A DNA stretch of 64,000 nt from Ammoniphilus oxalaticus (GCF_003609605.1 NZ_MCHY01000011.1:1-64000), one strand, 5' to 3'; positions 42,394 to 51,721 are shown, numbered from the stretch's first letter. Notes: generated from the sequence alone by a model not told the origin. Translations and numbers: made by a program.

Positions 42394-43911
42394 TTATTCC
42401 TCCGTTCGATTTGCGGAACGCCCCATGGCTAGTACAGCCAACGTCCTTGTCATCGCCCCAGTCCCGCCTTGCGGGGATAGTTCTTCTTGTTTATCAGCCC
42501 AAGAGGTACCCGCGATGTCCAAATGAACCCACGGCGTTTCTTCAGCGAATGCCCCGATAAATAGTCCGCCGGTAATACTGCCGGCATTGCGTCCGCCTGT
42601 ATTTTTCAAATCAGCGACCCGACTCTTAATTTGTTCCTTGTATGGCTTAAAGGAAGGCAATTGCCACACGAGTTCCCCCGCATCAGCCGCAGCATGTAAC
42701 ACTTCATCCACAAAATCGTCGTCATTCGTCACAACACCTGTCGTACAGGTTCCAAGCGCGACTAACACGGCTCCTGTTAACGTCGCAACGTCAACGATGT
42801 AATCCGCGCCTAGCTTTTTTGCGTAACTGACGCCATCAGCGAGCACCAAACGACCTTCCGCATCCGTATTCAACACTTCAACAGTCCGCCCGCTCATCGT
42901 CGTAATGATATCACCTGGTTTTAAGGCTGTTCCTGAAGGCATATTTTCTGCGCTTGGAATGACAGCCAACACGTTTACAGACGGTTTTAAACGTCCGAGC
43001 GCTTCTAAAGCGCCAATTACCGCAGCCGCCCCACCCATATCGCCAATCATCTCTTCCATTTTCAGTCCCGGCTTTAAAGAAATGCCTCCCGTATCAAAAC
43101 TGATACCTTTTCCAACAAAACCAAGCACATCGTCCCAATTTTGGGCGCCTTTATATTTAATCGCAATTAATTTCGGTGGCTGAGCGCTCCCTTGGGCGAC
43201 CCCAAGCAGCCCGCCCATACCGAGCTTTTCCATATCCTCTCGTTCAAGCACTTCATATTCCATCCCGTAACGTTGCGCTACCGCAACAGCGGCGTCGGCG
43301 ATTTGAGCTGGCGTCATCTTATTGCCCGGCGTATTCACTAAATCTCTCGCCAAATTTGTGCCCGCGGAAAACGCTTCTGCAATTTGCGCTCCTCGGCTCA
43401 CTTCCGCCTCTTGGTCGCTCAAACTCGTGGCAATCACAACGCTGTCGACTTGATGGTATTCTCTCTCCTCCCAAGCATATCCTTTAAACCGATACCCGCC
43501 TAGAGCCGCGCCTTCCCCAAGCGCATGCGCCATTTCTTGCGCTTGCGTTGTATCGATCAGATAACTTTCCAAGCAAAATACAAGCTGATCCACTTTATCG
43601 TTTAAACCAATGCGGATCGCTGTAGCAGCAGCCCCGCGAACAGATTCAAAGGTGGGTTCTTTGCCAAGTCCAACTAACATAATCCGTTTACTTGGCAGTT
43701 TTCCGAATGTATATAATGTAAGCGTTTCTTTATTCTTTCCTAAAAAATCACCTTCAGCCAGCAAGCTCGAAATTTGACCTTCTAATTTTTGATCAATTTG
43801 ACTGAGCGCGCCTTCCGGCTTTTTTTCCCCTTCCAAGACCCCTAACACGAGACAGTCTGTTTGAAGATCTACTATCTCTTGAACCGTCGTTGAAATTTTC
43901 ATTTGTTGCAC
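42394..43911 (-). CDS. pepA: Cytosol (leucyl) aminopeptidase PepA
   Basis: A family M17 hexameric two-metal aminopeptidase removing N-terminal residues from peptides. The signature NTDAEGRLVLADGVSYA is intact, with FVGKGISFDTGGISLKPG (metal Lys/Asp) and DMGGAAAVIGALEA upstream. 505 aa is normal for M17 enzymes. ATG after GGAGGTG. First of an operon with the CoA-binding protein. Confidence 0.97.
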   Translation of the reverse strand: MQQMKISTTVQEIVDLQTDCLVLGVLEGEKKPEGALSQIDQKLEGQISSLLAEGDFLGKNKETLTLYTFGKLPSKRIMLVGLGKEPTFESVRGAAATAIRIGLNDKVDQLVFCLESYLIDTTQAQEMAHALGEGAALGGYRFKGYAWEEREYHQVDSVVIATSLSDQEAEVSRGAQIAEAFSAGTNLARDLVNTPGNKMTPAQIADAAVAVAQRYGMEYEVLEREDMEKLGMGGLLGVAQGSAQPPKLIAIKYKGAQNWDDVLGFVGKGISFDTGGISLKPGLKMEEMIGDMGGAAAVIGALEALGRLKPSVNVLAVIPSAENMPSGTALKPGDIITTMSGRTVEVLNTDAEGRLVLADGVSYAKKLGADYIVDVATLTGAVLVALGTCTTGVVTNDDDFVDEVLHAAADAGELVWQLPSFKPYKEQIKSRVADLKNTGGRNAGSITGGLFIGAFAEETPWVHLDIAGTSWADKQEELSPQGGTGAMTRTLAVLAMGRSANRTEE

Positions 43912-44074
43912 CTCCGTGATTTAAAACAACATGTTTATTTTACCAATTTATGACTAGCTTGTACAACAAGCGCTTATTTTTAAAAAGAAGCGTTTCATTT
44001 CTCTTCAAATTTAGTTTGCAATCCCTTATGATGGAGTATAGCTAAAGGTTCGATAATAGAAAGGAAGAATGCGC

Positions 44075-44554
44075 ATGTCGATTTTTCACAACTACCCGCT
44101 ATGGTCTTCCCTTATAGCCATTGGTTTAGCGCAATTTTTAAAAATTCCCATTCATTTCTTCACTCATCGCGCTTGGAAATGGGGACTGTTATTCAGCACA
44201 GGAGGGATGCCCAGTTCCCATTCAGCGGCCGTGACCGGTTTAGCCACATCCATTGGCTTATCAGAAGGGTTTGCTTCTTCCTATTTTTCAATCGCAACGA
44301 TCTTTGCGGTGATCGTGATGTTTGATGCTGCTGGGGTACGTAGACACGCGGGAAAACATGCGGCCCTATTAAACGTTTTGCTCGAAGATTTTAATATGAT
44401 GAAGGAAGAGTTGAAACTTTTACGTTTCAAACCAGAACATGAAAAACGTGAACAATTAAAAGAACTGCTCGGTCATAAACCGATTGAAGTGTTAATCGGA
44501 GCCTGGCTTGGAATTATTCTTGCAATTGGACTCGGCTATCTATTTGAGTTTTAA
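44075..44554 (+). CDS. yuiD: Divergent PAP2 family protein (YuiD)
   Basis: A membrane protein with a divergent phosphatidic-acid-phosphatase-like fold: GGMPSSHSAAVTGLATSIG matches the Ser-His part of the PAP2 signature and FDAAGVRRHAGKHA the later Arg-His part. Four helices, 159 aa. The YuiD family is widespread in Bacilli; its substrate is unknown. ATG 44075 has better spacing to GAAAGGAAG than ATG 44069. A strong terminator follows. Confidence 0.88.
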   Translation: MSIFHNYPLWSSLIAIGLAQFLKIPIHFFTHRAWKWGLLFSTGGMPSSHSAAVTGLATSIGLSEGFASSYFSIATIFAVIVMFDAAGVRRHAGKHAALLNVLLEDFNMMKEELKLLRFKPEHEKREQLKELLGHKPIEVLIGAWLGIILAIGLGYLFEF

Positions 44555-44571
44555 ACGTGCCGAAAAGAGAA

Positions 44572-44610
44572 AAAAGGTAGAACATCACCCATGATATTCT
44601 ACCTTTTTTT
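44572..44610 (+). terminator. Terminator
   Basis: GGTAGAA pairs with TTCTACC, with A-run before and T-run after, behind yuiD. Confidence 0.8.
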
Positions 44611-44627
44611 AATTTAAACAACCAAAA

Positions 44628-44647
44628 AAGACACGTTTTCGTGTCTT
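44628..44647 (-). terminator. Terminator
   Basis: AAGACACG pairs with CGTGTCTT around four bases. On the minus strand it is followed by TTTTGG, behind yuiB. Confidence 0.8.
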
Positions 44648-44648
44648 C

Positions 44649-44906
44649 TTAGAACATTCGGTACCCTCTTTGTCTTAGCATCTTAATCACAACGCCGCTC
44701 AGCGCCGCCCCCGTTAGTCCAGATGTTAAAATCGTGTAATCAACCGCTTTTAAAGCGCCCATGCGGATGAATAAGTAAACAATCAATAATGCATACATCA
44801 CTAACGGTAACCACGTGGTCTTGATTAACATATTTAAAACAAATCCAATCCCAAACGCAAGAAACAGAAACAGCGGGACGGATATAATGAGTTGAACGAT
44901 ATTCAC
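44649..44906 (-). CDS. yuiB: YuiB-like membrane protein
   Basis: An 85-residue protein with two to three hydrophobic helices, matching YuiB in size, character and genomic position next to yuiD. GTG 44906 is chosen because GGAGGTG lies seven bases before it; an in-frame ATG 84 bp upstream has no ribosome site. The function is unknown. Confidence 0.78.
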   Translation of the reverse strand: MNIVQLIISVPLFLFLAFGIGFVLNMLIKTTWLPLVMYALLIVYLFIRMGALKAVDYTILTSGLTGAALSGVVIKMLRQRGYRMF

Positions 44907-45129
44907 GTTACACACCTCCAATAACCAGTTTACTTTATTTTTTATAGCTTGGTCAATAACAAACATTGCCCCCGAATGTAAAGTGATCATAATGCGCTTG
45001 ATTCACTCAATTCGGACAAACCTATTTCATTTAAATCAACATTCGTTAACTAACAAATGAATAATCATGAACACTTCGCCATACTTATTTAAATGATACG
45101 AAATAGTACTTTAAGGATAGGTGATTTGT

Positions 45130-47196
45130 ATGGATCATTCTTCATCGAGAAACAAAAAGGGAATCGACGGGAATCAGCAGGATGCGAAGCAGGAACAATT
45201 AGATCAATACCGTATCCAAAACACCGGCAAGCCGATGACGACAAATCAAGGCCGAACAATATCCAACGATGAGCAAATTTTAACAGCCGGTGAACGCGGT
45301 CCTGGCCTACTTGAGGATTGGCATTACTTTGAGAAAATGACACACTTTGTGCAAGAAGAAGAACCTGAAAGAGTCGTTCATGCTAGAGGTTATAGCGCCT
45401 ATGGAGAATTTGAATGCTATCAGTCGATGAAACATGTGACCAAAGCAGGCTTTCTGCAGGAACCAGGGAAAAAGACTCCTCTTACAATCCGTTTTTCTAC
45501 CGTCCAAGGACCAAGGGGATCTTATGATACGGCAAGAGATTTACGTTGTCAGGGTGTGAAATTTTACACAGAGGAAGGAAATTACGATCTTACGACCATT
45601 GCAATGCCCGTCTTGATTAATAACGACCCGATGAAATTCCCAGATGCGATGCATGCGTATCAAGCTAAATCAGATGACGATATCCCAACAGCAAGCGGAG
45701 CCCATGACCGATTTTGGGATTATGTAGCTAACAATCCGGAGTCGATTCATATGGTGACGTGGATCATGTCCGATCGCGGCATTATAAGAAGTTACAGAAT
45801 GATGGAATCGTGGTCGATTAACACGTACTTATTTGTAAACGAAAAAGGAGTCGCAACCTTTGTTCGTTTTGTCTGGAAACCCATGCTAGGGGTCCATTCC
45901 TTCCTTCAGGATGAGGCATTAAAAATTGGTGGTATTGATCCCGATTTCCATCGCAAAGATCTGAGAGAAGCAATTGATTGCGGGGCCTACCCTGAATATG
46001 AACTCGGCGTTCAACTCATTCCGATGGAAGATGAATTTAAATACGATTTCGATGTGCTCGATCCTACAAAGTTTTGGCCAGAAGAACTCGTCCCTGTCCA
46101 CTCGATCGGGAAGATGACTTTAAATCGAAACATTGATAATTATCATACAGAATCAGAACAAGTCGCATTTAATCCCGCGAATGTCGTTCCAGGTATTGAT
46201 TTTTCGAACGATCCCGTCCTGCAAGGAAGATTAATCGCTTATCATAATGCGCAAGTACACCGAATTGGTCCCAATTTCCAAGAGTTACCCATCAATAGAT
46301 CACTTTGTCCTTTTCATAATAACCAGCGCCGAGGCCCCATGAGATTTCGAATTGATGTCGATCAGGTTAACTATCATAAAAATTCATTAGCAAATAACAC
46401 ACCCTATACAACACCCCCAGAAGAAGGCGGATACGAGCATTATCCAAAAAAGGTAGAAGGACACGTCACCCGTAACCGAAGCGCTTCGTTCACAGATTAT
46501 TTTACGCAACCCCGCATTTTTTGGAATAGCTTAACACCTGTCGAAAAGCAGCACACCATTGAAGCGTTTAGCTACCAACTTGGAAAGGTTAAGAGTGAAT
46601 CTGTCCGCCAACAAAACGTTAATCTATTGGTTAATGTAGATCAGGAATTAGCCTGTATTATTGCCGATAATATAGGGGTAGAGCGCCCAAGCGGAACCCA
46701 TATCTCTGTTTCAACAAGCTATCCTTCCCTTAGCCAGGCAAATACACCCCGCTATGCCAATACACTAAAAGTTGGTGTTTTGATTGGAGATGGCTTTAAC
46801 GGAAAAGAAGTAACAAGCGCGCTCCAGTTCCTGCAAAAGAATGGGGTTTTCATCGAGATAATCAGTGAGAAATTGGGATTCGTCACTGGGGCCGACGGAA
46901 TCAAGATTAAAGTCAATAAGACCTTTCTCACATCTAGTCCTTACTTGGTTGACGCCATTTACATCGTTGGAGGAAATTCACAGTACCAAGCAAAATTTAT
47001 GCAAGACGTTTTAGGGTTTGTGCATGATGCCTATAAACACTACAAACCGATTGGTCTTGCTTCAACGGGGCAATCGTATATTCAAACCTCGCCAAACAAC
47101 AACTTAGCTGGTGTTGTTTTTGCCGCTAACAATCCCAACTTTCCTCAAGATTTTACAACTGCAATTGCTCAACAGCGCTTTTGGAATAGAAAATAG
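45130..47196 (+). CDS. katE: Large-subunit catalase (KatE/HPII type)
   Basis: Breaks down hydrogen peroxide with a heme. The catalytic His motif ERVVHARG (around residue 78) and the proximal Tyr motif RLIAYHNAQVHRIG are present, the latter with Asn where Asp is usual. FPDAMHAYQ carries the distal Asn/His region. The last ~150 residues (TLKVGVLIGDGFNGKEV...) form the class I glutamine-amidotransferase-like domain of large-subunit catalases. 688 aa. ATG 45130 follows AGGATAGGTG. Resembles B. subtilis KatE and KatX; no sigma-B or PerR site was recognised. Confidence 0.93.
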   Translation: MDHSSSRNKKGIDGNQQDAKQEQLDQYRIQNTGKPMTTNQGRTISNDEQILTAGERGPGLLEDWHYFEKMTHFVQEEEPERVVHARGYSAYGEFECYQSMKHVTKAGFLQEPGKKTPLTIRFSTVQGPRGSYDTARDLRCQGVKFYTEEGNYDLTTIAMPVLINNDPMKFPDAMHAYQAKSDDDIPTASGAHDRFWDYVANNPESIHMVTWIMSDRGIIRSYRMMESWSINTYLFVNEKGVATFVRFVWKPMLGVHSFLQDEALKIGGIDPDFHRKDLREAIDCGAYPEYELGVQLIPMEDEFKYDFDVLDPTKFWPEELVPVHSIGKMTLNRNIDNYHTESEQVAFNPANVVPGIDFSNDPVLQGRLIAYHNAQVHRIGPNFQELPINRSLCPFHNNQRRGPMRFRIDVDQVNYHKNSLANNTPYTTPPEEGGYEHYPKKVEGHVTRNRSASFTDYFTQPRIFWNSLTPVEKQHTIEAFSYQLGKVKSESVRQQNVNLLVNVDQELACIIADNIGVERPSGTHISVSTSYPSLSQANTPRYANTLKVGVLIGDGFNGKEVTSALQFLQKNGVFIEIISEKLGFVTGADGIKIKVNKTFLTSSPYLVDAIYIVGGNSQYQAKFMQDVLGFVHDAYKHYKPIGLASTGQSYIQTSPNNNLAGVVFAANNPNFPQDFTTAIAQQRFWNRK

Positions 47197-47210
47197 AGAT
47201 TTATAAGGGA

Positions 47211-47248
47211 AAAATCCTAGAGAAGCATCTAGCCCACTCTAGGATTTT
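47211..47248. terminator. Bidirectional terminator
   Basis: AAAATCCTAGAG pairs exactly with CTCTAGGATTTT. It overlaps the 3' end of the convergent gene at 47239. Confidence 0.85.
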
Positions 47249-47487
47249 GTCGTGTCCTCATCTAGTTGTTGGATAAAGTCTTGATTCATGCGATCCCTTT
47301 CTTTACTCCCCTCTTTTAACCGTTCGATTGCGGGAGAGATTAAATATTCAATTTCCTTTTGAACATGGTACGCTAAATCATATTTATTTTGACTTTCAAG
47401 AAACTTTCCAATTTCAAACAAGTTCTCATACCGTTCTAATTCATCTGAGGTTAGTTTCGCTCTAACCTGCACACTTGCATGTCGCAT
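47239..47487 (-). CDS. Hypothetical protein, 82 aa
   Basis: A short charged, all-helical cytosolic protein (LTSDELERYENLFEIGKFLESQ ...) with no known domain. It starts 12 bp downstream of ndh, so it is probably co-transcribed with it. ATG after GGTGGGGAACG. A shared terminator overlaps its end. The family is not recognised. Confidence 0.65.
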   Translation of the reverse strand: MRHASVQVRAKLTSDELERYENLFEIGKFLESQNKYDLAYHVQKEIEYLISPAIERLKEGSKERDRMNQDFIQQLDEDTTKS

Positions 47488-47498
47488 ACGTTCCCCAC

Positions 47499-48689
47499 CT
47501 AAAACTTAGATTTCTTCATGACAAGGCCGATGCCGCCAATTTTATAAAGGTAACGATGATCAATCACTTCTTTGAGCATAGCGGCTGTCGAGCCGAACAC
47601 CTTTTTATTTCCGACGATACCAATCCCTTCCCCTTTGCCAAGAGAAGCTACTGTCCCTTTTAGATCAGGTTGAAACTTAGTTATTTGACCGCCCCGGATT
47701 GACTTTGCCAGGTTTTCGGCCAACGCTTCTCCTTGTTGCATCGCGATCTGCGCGGTTGGCGGAAACGGTCGATTTTGCGTTTCGTCGATGACAAGAGAAC
47801 CATCGCCAATTACAAACACATCATCATAACCAGGCGCCCGCAAATACTCATCTACCTTCACTCTGCCGCGAATGACTTCAAAACCCGACTTTTCGATGAC
47901 CGAATTGCCGCGCACGCCACCCGTCCAAACGACCGTCTTTGCTTTAATTTCTTCGCCATCCGCCAATACGACACCGTCTGGCGTACATTCTTTAATCGGC
48001 GTGTTGATTTTAAAAGTAACGCCTTTACTGCTTAAAAGCTCGACAGCATAATCGATTAAATCAGGATCAAAACCTGGTAAAGCAGTTGGAGCCGCTTCAA
48101 CATTGTAAATTTGGACATGGGCGGGATCTACATCGAATTCTTTGCACAATGCGGGGATACGATCACATAATTCACCAACGAACTCCATCCCAGTAAAGCC
48201 TGCTCCGCCTACGATAAACGTGAGATAATCGGCGCGATCCGGTTCTTGCGTAAATTTCGCAAACATATAGTCAATATGCTCTTTGATTAGCCGAACGCTG
48301 TTGATATTGCTAATCGTGAACGCATGCTCCTTCAATCCCGAAATCCCAAACGTTTCTGGTTCGCTGCCTAGACCGACGACAAGATAGTCGTAGTCAAGAA
48401 CGCGACCGTCCGCTAAACTAACTTGCTTGTTGTCCGGTTGAATGCTTTCAACTGTCCCTTTGACAAAGTTAAATTGATTCGTATCTATAATTGACTCGAT
48501 ATCAATTCGACAATTATCGTGATGGATCGTTCCAGCAGCTGGCAAGTGTAACCAGGTCGTTAAATAATGATAATCATGCTGATTCACAACGGTGACCTCA
48601 GCTTCATTATAATTCAAAATTTTTTGCAACTTTACCGAGGTCATTACCCCACCATACCCAGCACCAAGAATAACGATTTTTGTACCCAT
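47499..48689 (-). CDS. ndh: Type II NADH dehydrogenase
   Basis: A single-subunit, non-proton-pumping NADH:menaquinone oxidoreductase on the inner face of the membrane. Two dinucleotide folds are visible: VILGAGYGGVMTSVKLQ (FAD, residues 6-22) and FIVGGAGFTGMEFVGEL (NADH, near 160), with FVIGDGSLV and PPTAQIAMQQGEALA near the C-terminus. 396 aa, like B. subtilis YumB/YutJ; the surrounding synteny suits YumB. Two TTGTGAA-type half sites lie about 85-100 bp upstream. Confidence 0.93.
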   Translation of the reverse strand: MGTKIVILGAGYGGVMTSVKLQKILNYNEAEVTVVNQHDYHYLTTWLHLPAAGTIHHDNCRIDIESIIDTNQFNFVKGTVESIQPDNKQVSLADGRVLDYDYLVVGLGSEPETFGISGLKEHAFTISNINSVRLIKEHIDYMFAKFTQEPDRADYLTFIVGGAGFTGMEFVGELCDRIPALCKEFDVDPAHVQIYNVEAAPTALPGFDPDLIDYAVELLSSKGVTFKINTPIKECTPDGVVLADGEEIKAKTVVWTGGVRGNSVIEKSGFEVIRGRVKVDEYLRAPGYDDVFVIGDGSLVIDETQNRPFPPTAQIAMQQGEALAENLAKSIRGGQITKFQPDLKGTVASLGKGEGIGIVGNKKVFGSTAAMLKEVIDHRYLYKIGGIGLVMKKSKF

Positions 48690-48771
48690 CCCATCACATC
48701 CAGTAACTTATTTTTGTTTATGAGAATTGCTTTTCGCAATTTTAAATTTTAACCTAAATAATGAGAATTTT

Positions 48772-48789
48772 TTCACAAACTATTCACAA
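48772..48789 (-). promoter_or_regulatory. Paired TTGTGAA half-sites upstream of ndh
   Basis: On the minus strand TTGTGAA occurs twice in direct orientation, 4 bp apart. Rex operators are TTGTGAA-N4-TTCACAA, so this is only a half match. Rex is known to control ndh in B. subtilis. Confidence 0.3.
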
Positions 48790-48931
48790 TTCTTATTGTA
48801 TAGCCGCGCTACGGGTTTAGCAAGGCTATTTTTCAAACAAAAACAAATTGATTACGGTTTTTACTATACTAGAACGAAACAATGAAAAAAGACCATCCTA
48901 TTCGGACAGCCGTATTGTTATCTGTTATATT

Positions 48932-49291
48932 CTATTCGTCACAATCTTCTGGCGTACCAGCGTCGGCCGCTGTTCGGAAACTTGTTCCGCACCCACACGT
49001 TGCGGTCGCGTTCGGATTTTCAATCGTGAACCCTCCGCCCATCATCGTTTCTTGGTAATCAATCTGTGTGCCTTTGATCAGTTTTAAACTGTCTCCGTCA
49101 ATGACAACCTTAATGCCTTGGATGGAAAAGGTTTCATCCTGTTCTGTTTCTTCTTCGTCAAAACCCATCCCATACGTAAAGCCGCTACAACCTCCACCCT
49201 GCACTCCAACACGCAAAAACACACTCGGGTTTTCTTGTTCGGCCAATAATTCTTTAATCTTCGTTCCAGCGCTTTCCGTTATTTCTATCAT
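48932..49291 (-). CDS. yutM: A-type Fe-S carrier (YutM/ErpA/SufA family)
   Basis: Receives and delivers Fe-S clusters. All three cluster cysteines are present: GGGCSGFTYGM (around residue 42) and TCGCGTSF near the C-terminus. 119 aa from ATG 49291, which follows AAGGAGGG; upstream in-frame ATGs lack a site. It is the canonical family member, in contrast to the Sec-containing HesB-like gene at 27686. Synteny with yuzB and nifU downstream supports YutM. Confidence 0.93.
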   Translation of the reverse strand: MIEITESAGTKIKELLAEQENPSVFLRVGVQGGGCSGFTYGMGFDEEETEQDETFSIQGIKVVIDGDSLKLIKGTQIDYQETMMGGGFTIENPNATATCGCGTSFRTAADAGTPEDCDE

Positions 49292-49333
49292 TGCTTTGTC
49301 CCTCCTTAGCAGGGTTAACCCACTCATAATCAC

Positions 49334-49680
49334 ATCATTTCCATATATCTAAATTATAATGAACGTCAGTCGATTTCACAAGACTACAACTACCCAAATT
49401 ATGGTTAAAGTGTCAGTCATGTCCCTGTCACAAAACATGCAAGTATCTTGTTCTTTCATCTGTTTAATTTTATAATAAATAGAATTGAGACAATTCGGCA
49501 AAAATTACGTTCAGACTTTCTTAATAACACTCAAAAGTTTGTGTAATCCGCCGAAGACTTTAACTAAGGTTCAACGACATGTTGAAGTTGAACCCGACTT
49601 AAAGGTTTCCTTTTTTCAAACACATACTAAAATAACCCTTACTGCTTATATTTTATTCGTTGTATTAAAAGGAGGACCCT
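49334..49680. promoter_or_regulatory. mqnE upstream region with hairpin
   Basis: No gene is seen. At 49568-49595 GGTTCAAC and GTTGAACC form an 8-bp stem; about 20 nt later comes TTTCCTTTTTTC, so an attenuator-like leader is possible. The ribosome site of mqnE is AAAAGGAGG. Confidence 0.4.
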
Positions 49681-50784
49681 ATGACACTATTAACGGAGAA
49701 CCCAACGGATCGTTCATTGCTGCCAATTATTGAAAAAGTGCAAGCGGGGCAACGTCTATCCGTTGAAGACGGACTTACGCTTTATGAATCGAATGATTTA
49801 TTAACGATTGGCCAGTTGGCTAATTCCGTCAATTTAAAGAAAAATGGCAACCACGTCTACTTTATTGAGAACATGTATATCAATCCGACAAACGTTTGTG
49901 AAGCAAACTGCAAATTTTGCGGGTTCCGTCGCGATCCTGATGAAGAGGGCGCCTACACGATGTCGACGGATGAGCTACTTCATTATGTAGAAAAAAACTG
50001 GAAGCCAACGATTCGAGAATTCCATATTGTCGGCGGACATAACCACACGGTTTCGTTTGATTATTACCTAGACACGATCCGTGTCTTGAAAGAACATTAT
50101 CCGCAAGCAACGATTAAGGCATATACGGGGGCTGAAGTTGTGTTCTTCAGTCAACTCTCTGGTCTATCCGTAGAAGATGTATTAAAAGAATTGATTAAGG
50201 CAGGCTCAGAGTCTTTGACAGGCGGCGGAGCTGAAATCTTAACCGAAAATTATCGAGCGAAGATGAGTCCTGAAAAAGCAAGCACAGATGAATGGCTCAA
50301 TGCCCACCGCGTCGCTCACGGGCTCGGGTTGAAAACACATGCGACGATGCTGTATGGATCGATTGAGAGCCTAGAAGAACGCCTGATCCATATGGAGCGC
50401 CTGCGCCTTTTGCAAGATGAAACGAACGGGTTCATGGTTTTCATTCCGCTAGCGGTCCAGCCAAAACAGGCAAGCGCGGGGATCAAAAGAAGGACATCCG
50501 CTTTCGACGATATGAAGACGATCGCAATTAGTCGTCTCATGCTAGATAACTTCCAACATATCAAAGCCTATTGGATTAACATCGGCACTCAATTAACGCA
50601 AATGGCGTTATCGTTTGGTTCATCCGACATTCATGGCACGCTTGTTGAAGAAAGAATAAGCCATTCCGCAGGCGCGCTAACCCAATCTGCTTTGACTCGG
50701 GACGAGCTCATCTGGTTAATCAAAGGAGCTGGCAAACAGCCAGTTGAACGAGACACTTTTTATAACATTATTAAAGAATATTAA
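49681..50784 (+). CDS. mqnE: Aminofutalosine synthase MqnE
   Basis: A radical-SAM enzyme that joins 3-[(1-carboxyvinyl)oxy]benzoate to SAM to make 6-amino-6-deoxyfutalosine, in the futalosine route to menaquinone. The cluster motif CEANCKFCGFRRD is near residue 73. EFHIVGGHNHTVSFDYY, TGAEVVFF and GSESLTGGGAEI match the MqnE/MqnC group, and 367 aa fits MqnE. B. subtilis uses the classical Men pathway instead. mqnA, mqnC and mqnD are not adjacent. Single gene. Confidence 0.92.
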   Translation: MTLLTENPTDRSLLPIIEKVQAGQRLSVEDGLTLYESNDLLTIGQLANSVNLKKNGNHVYFIENMYINPTNVCEANCKFCGFRRDPDEEGAYTMSTDELLHYVEKNWKPTIREFHIVGGHNHTVSFDYYLDTIRVLKEHYPQATIKAYTGAEVVFFSQLSGLSVEDVLKELIKAGSESLTGGGAEILTENYRAKMSPEKASTDEWLNAHRVAHGLGLKTHATMLYGSIESLEERLIHMERLRLLQDETNGFMVFIPLAVQPKQASAGIKRRTSAFDDMKTIAISRLMLDNFQHIKAYWINIGTQLTQMALSFGSSDIHGTLVEERISHSAGALTQSALTRDELIWLIKGAGKQPVERDTFYNIIKEY

Positions 50785-50911
50785 GCGGAGATTCTCCTGT
50801 TAAAACGGAAAATCGAACGATATTCAAGCGGCATGCTCAGAGTAATCTAGGATCGCGAGGAATTAAGCGGAGATTCTCCTGTTAAAACAGAAAATCGAAC
50901 AATATTCAAGC
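50780..50911. repeat. Pair of 50-bp direct repeats behind mqnE
   Basis: Positions 50780-50829 and 50862-50911 are identical except for two G-to-A changes, 82 bp apart. Each starts ATTAAGCGGAGATTCTCCTG, which contains the small stem GGAG-ATT-CTCC. The first copy includes the mqnE stop codon. The intervening 32 bp are unrelated. No other copy was seen in the window. Confidence 0.85.
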
Positions 50912-50924
50912 CAGCCCTCATATA

Positions 50925-50970
50925 AAATAGGCAGGTGTAGCGATTTTTACTTTGCTATACCTGCCTATTT
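50925..50970. terminator. Bidirectional terminator
   Basis: AAATAGGCAGGTGTAGC pairs with GCTATACCTGCCTATTT (one mismatch) between mqnE and the convergent yuzB. Confidence 0.9.
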
Positions 50971-50975
50971 CAACT

Positions 50976-51245
50976 TTAAAATCCCAACTCGCGCCATTGA
51001 CGGTCCAACTCTTCTTTTTTCTTTATGAACGCTCTGATTTCTGTAAGCAACGCATCAGGTGTATCCGCGGCGACGACCTCGCCTTCCACGATCGCAAACG
51101 GTTGCGCGAAACATTGCTCGCAATTTCCCAAGCACTCTGATTCCATCACTTCCGCATCAGACCATTCAGGATCATGCCCAAGTTGCTCAAAAACCGATTT
51201 AGTCCATAAGGCCATATTACTTTGGCAAAACTCAATGAAAATCAT
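50976..51245 (-). CDS. yuzB: YuzB-family (DUF1450/UPF0349) protein
   Basis: An 89-residue cytosolic protein. The Cys pattern VMESECLGNCEQCFAQPFAIVEGEVV is characteristic of YuzB/DUF1450, possibly a small thioredoxin-like or metal-binding protein. ATG directly follows GGAG ATTCAG. It is 13 bp downstream of yuzD, in the same order as in B. subtilis. Role unknown. Confidence 0.92.
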   Translation of the reverse strand: MIFIEFCQSNMALWTKSVFEQLGHDPEWSDAEVMESECLGNCEQCFAQPFAIVEGEVVAADTPDALLTEIRAFIKKKEELDRQWRELGF

Positions 51246-51258
51246 CTGAATCTCCTAG

Positions 51259-51573
51259 TTATTCTATTTTACGAATTCCAAGCTCGTTTAATTCTTTATA
51301 AATTAGTTTTAAATCCGGGTTGCCTTCAGTTATGACTTGATCATGAATCACAACGACCGGATACCATAACTCTTCCTCAAATACACGCGTGGAAAACGCC
51401 TTTTCTTGTTCCGATTGGGGATCATAAATGTCGACATAGCGAACCTTAAAAGCCGCTTGATCATATACTCTTAATAAGGCAGCTTCCAACCAACTCGCCG
51501 TTTCGGTTGATGATGGGGCATTGATGCAACTTGCGCATCGCTCCTCGGCTCCGTAAACTAAAATCTCAAGCAC
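51259..51573 (-). CDS. yuzD: YuzD-family (DUF1462) protein
   Basis: A 104-residue protein with a redox-like motif GAEERCASCINAPSS at the end of its first strand, matching the DUF1462/YuzD thioredoxin-like family. GTG start after GGAAGGGG. It is transcribed with yuzB and divergent from the NifU-like gene, suggesting a redox or Fe-S role, but no function is established. Confidence 0.92.
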   Translation of the reverse strand: MLEILVYGAEERCASCINAPSSTETASWLEAALLRVYDQAAFKVRYVDIYDPQSEQEKAFSTRVFEEELWYPVVVIHDQVITEGNPDLKLIYKELNELGIRKIE

Positions 51574-51721
51574 AACGACAACCCCTTCCCACTTTTAGTC
51601 TTCACTTATAAGTTGATTTTAACATGATTACAACGGATTCACGAATCGTCAATGTGCTTTATTTATGGATTTATAGTTAAAAGGATATTATAATAGGTAA
51701 TATGAAAGGAGTGTTTGAAAA

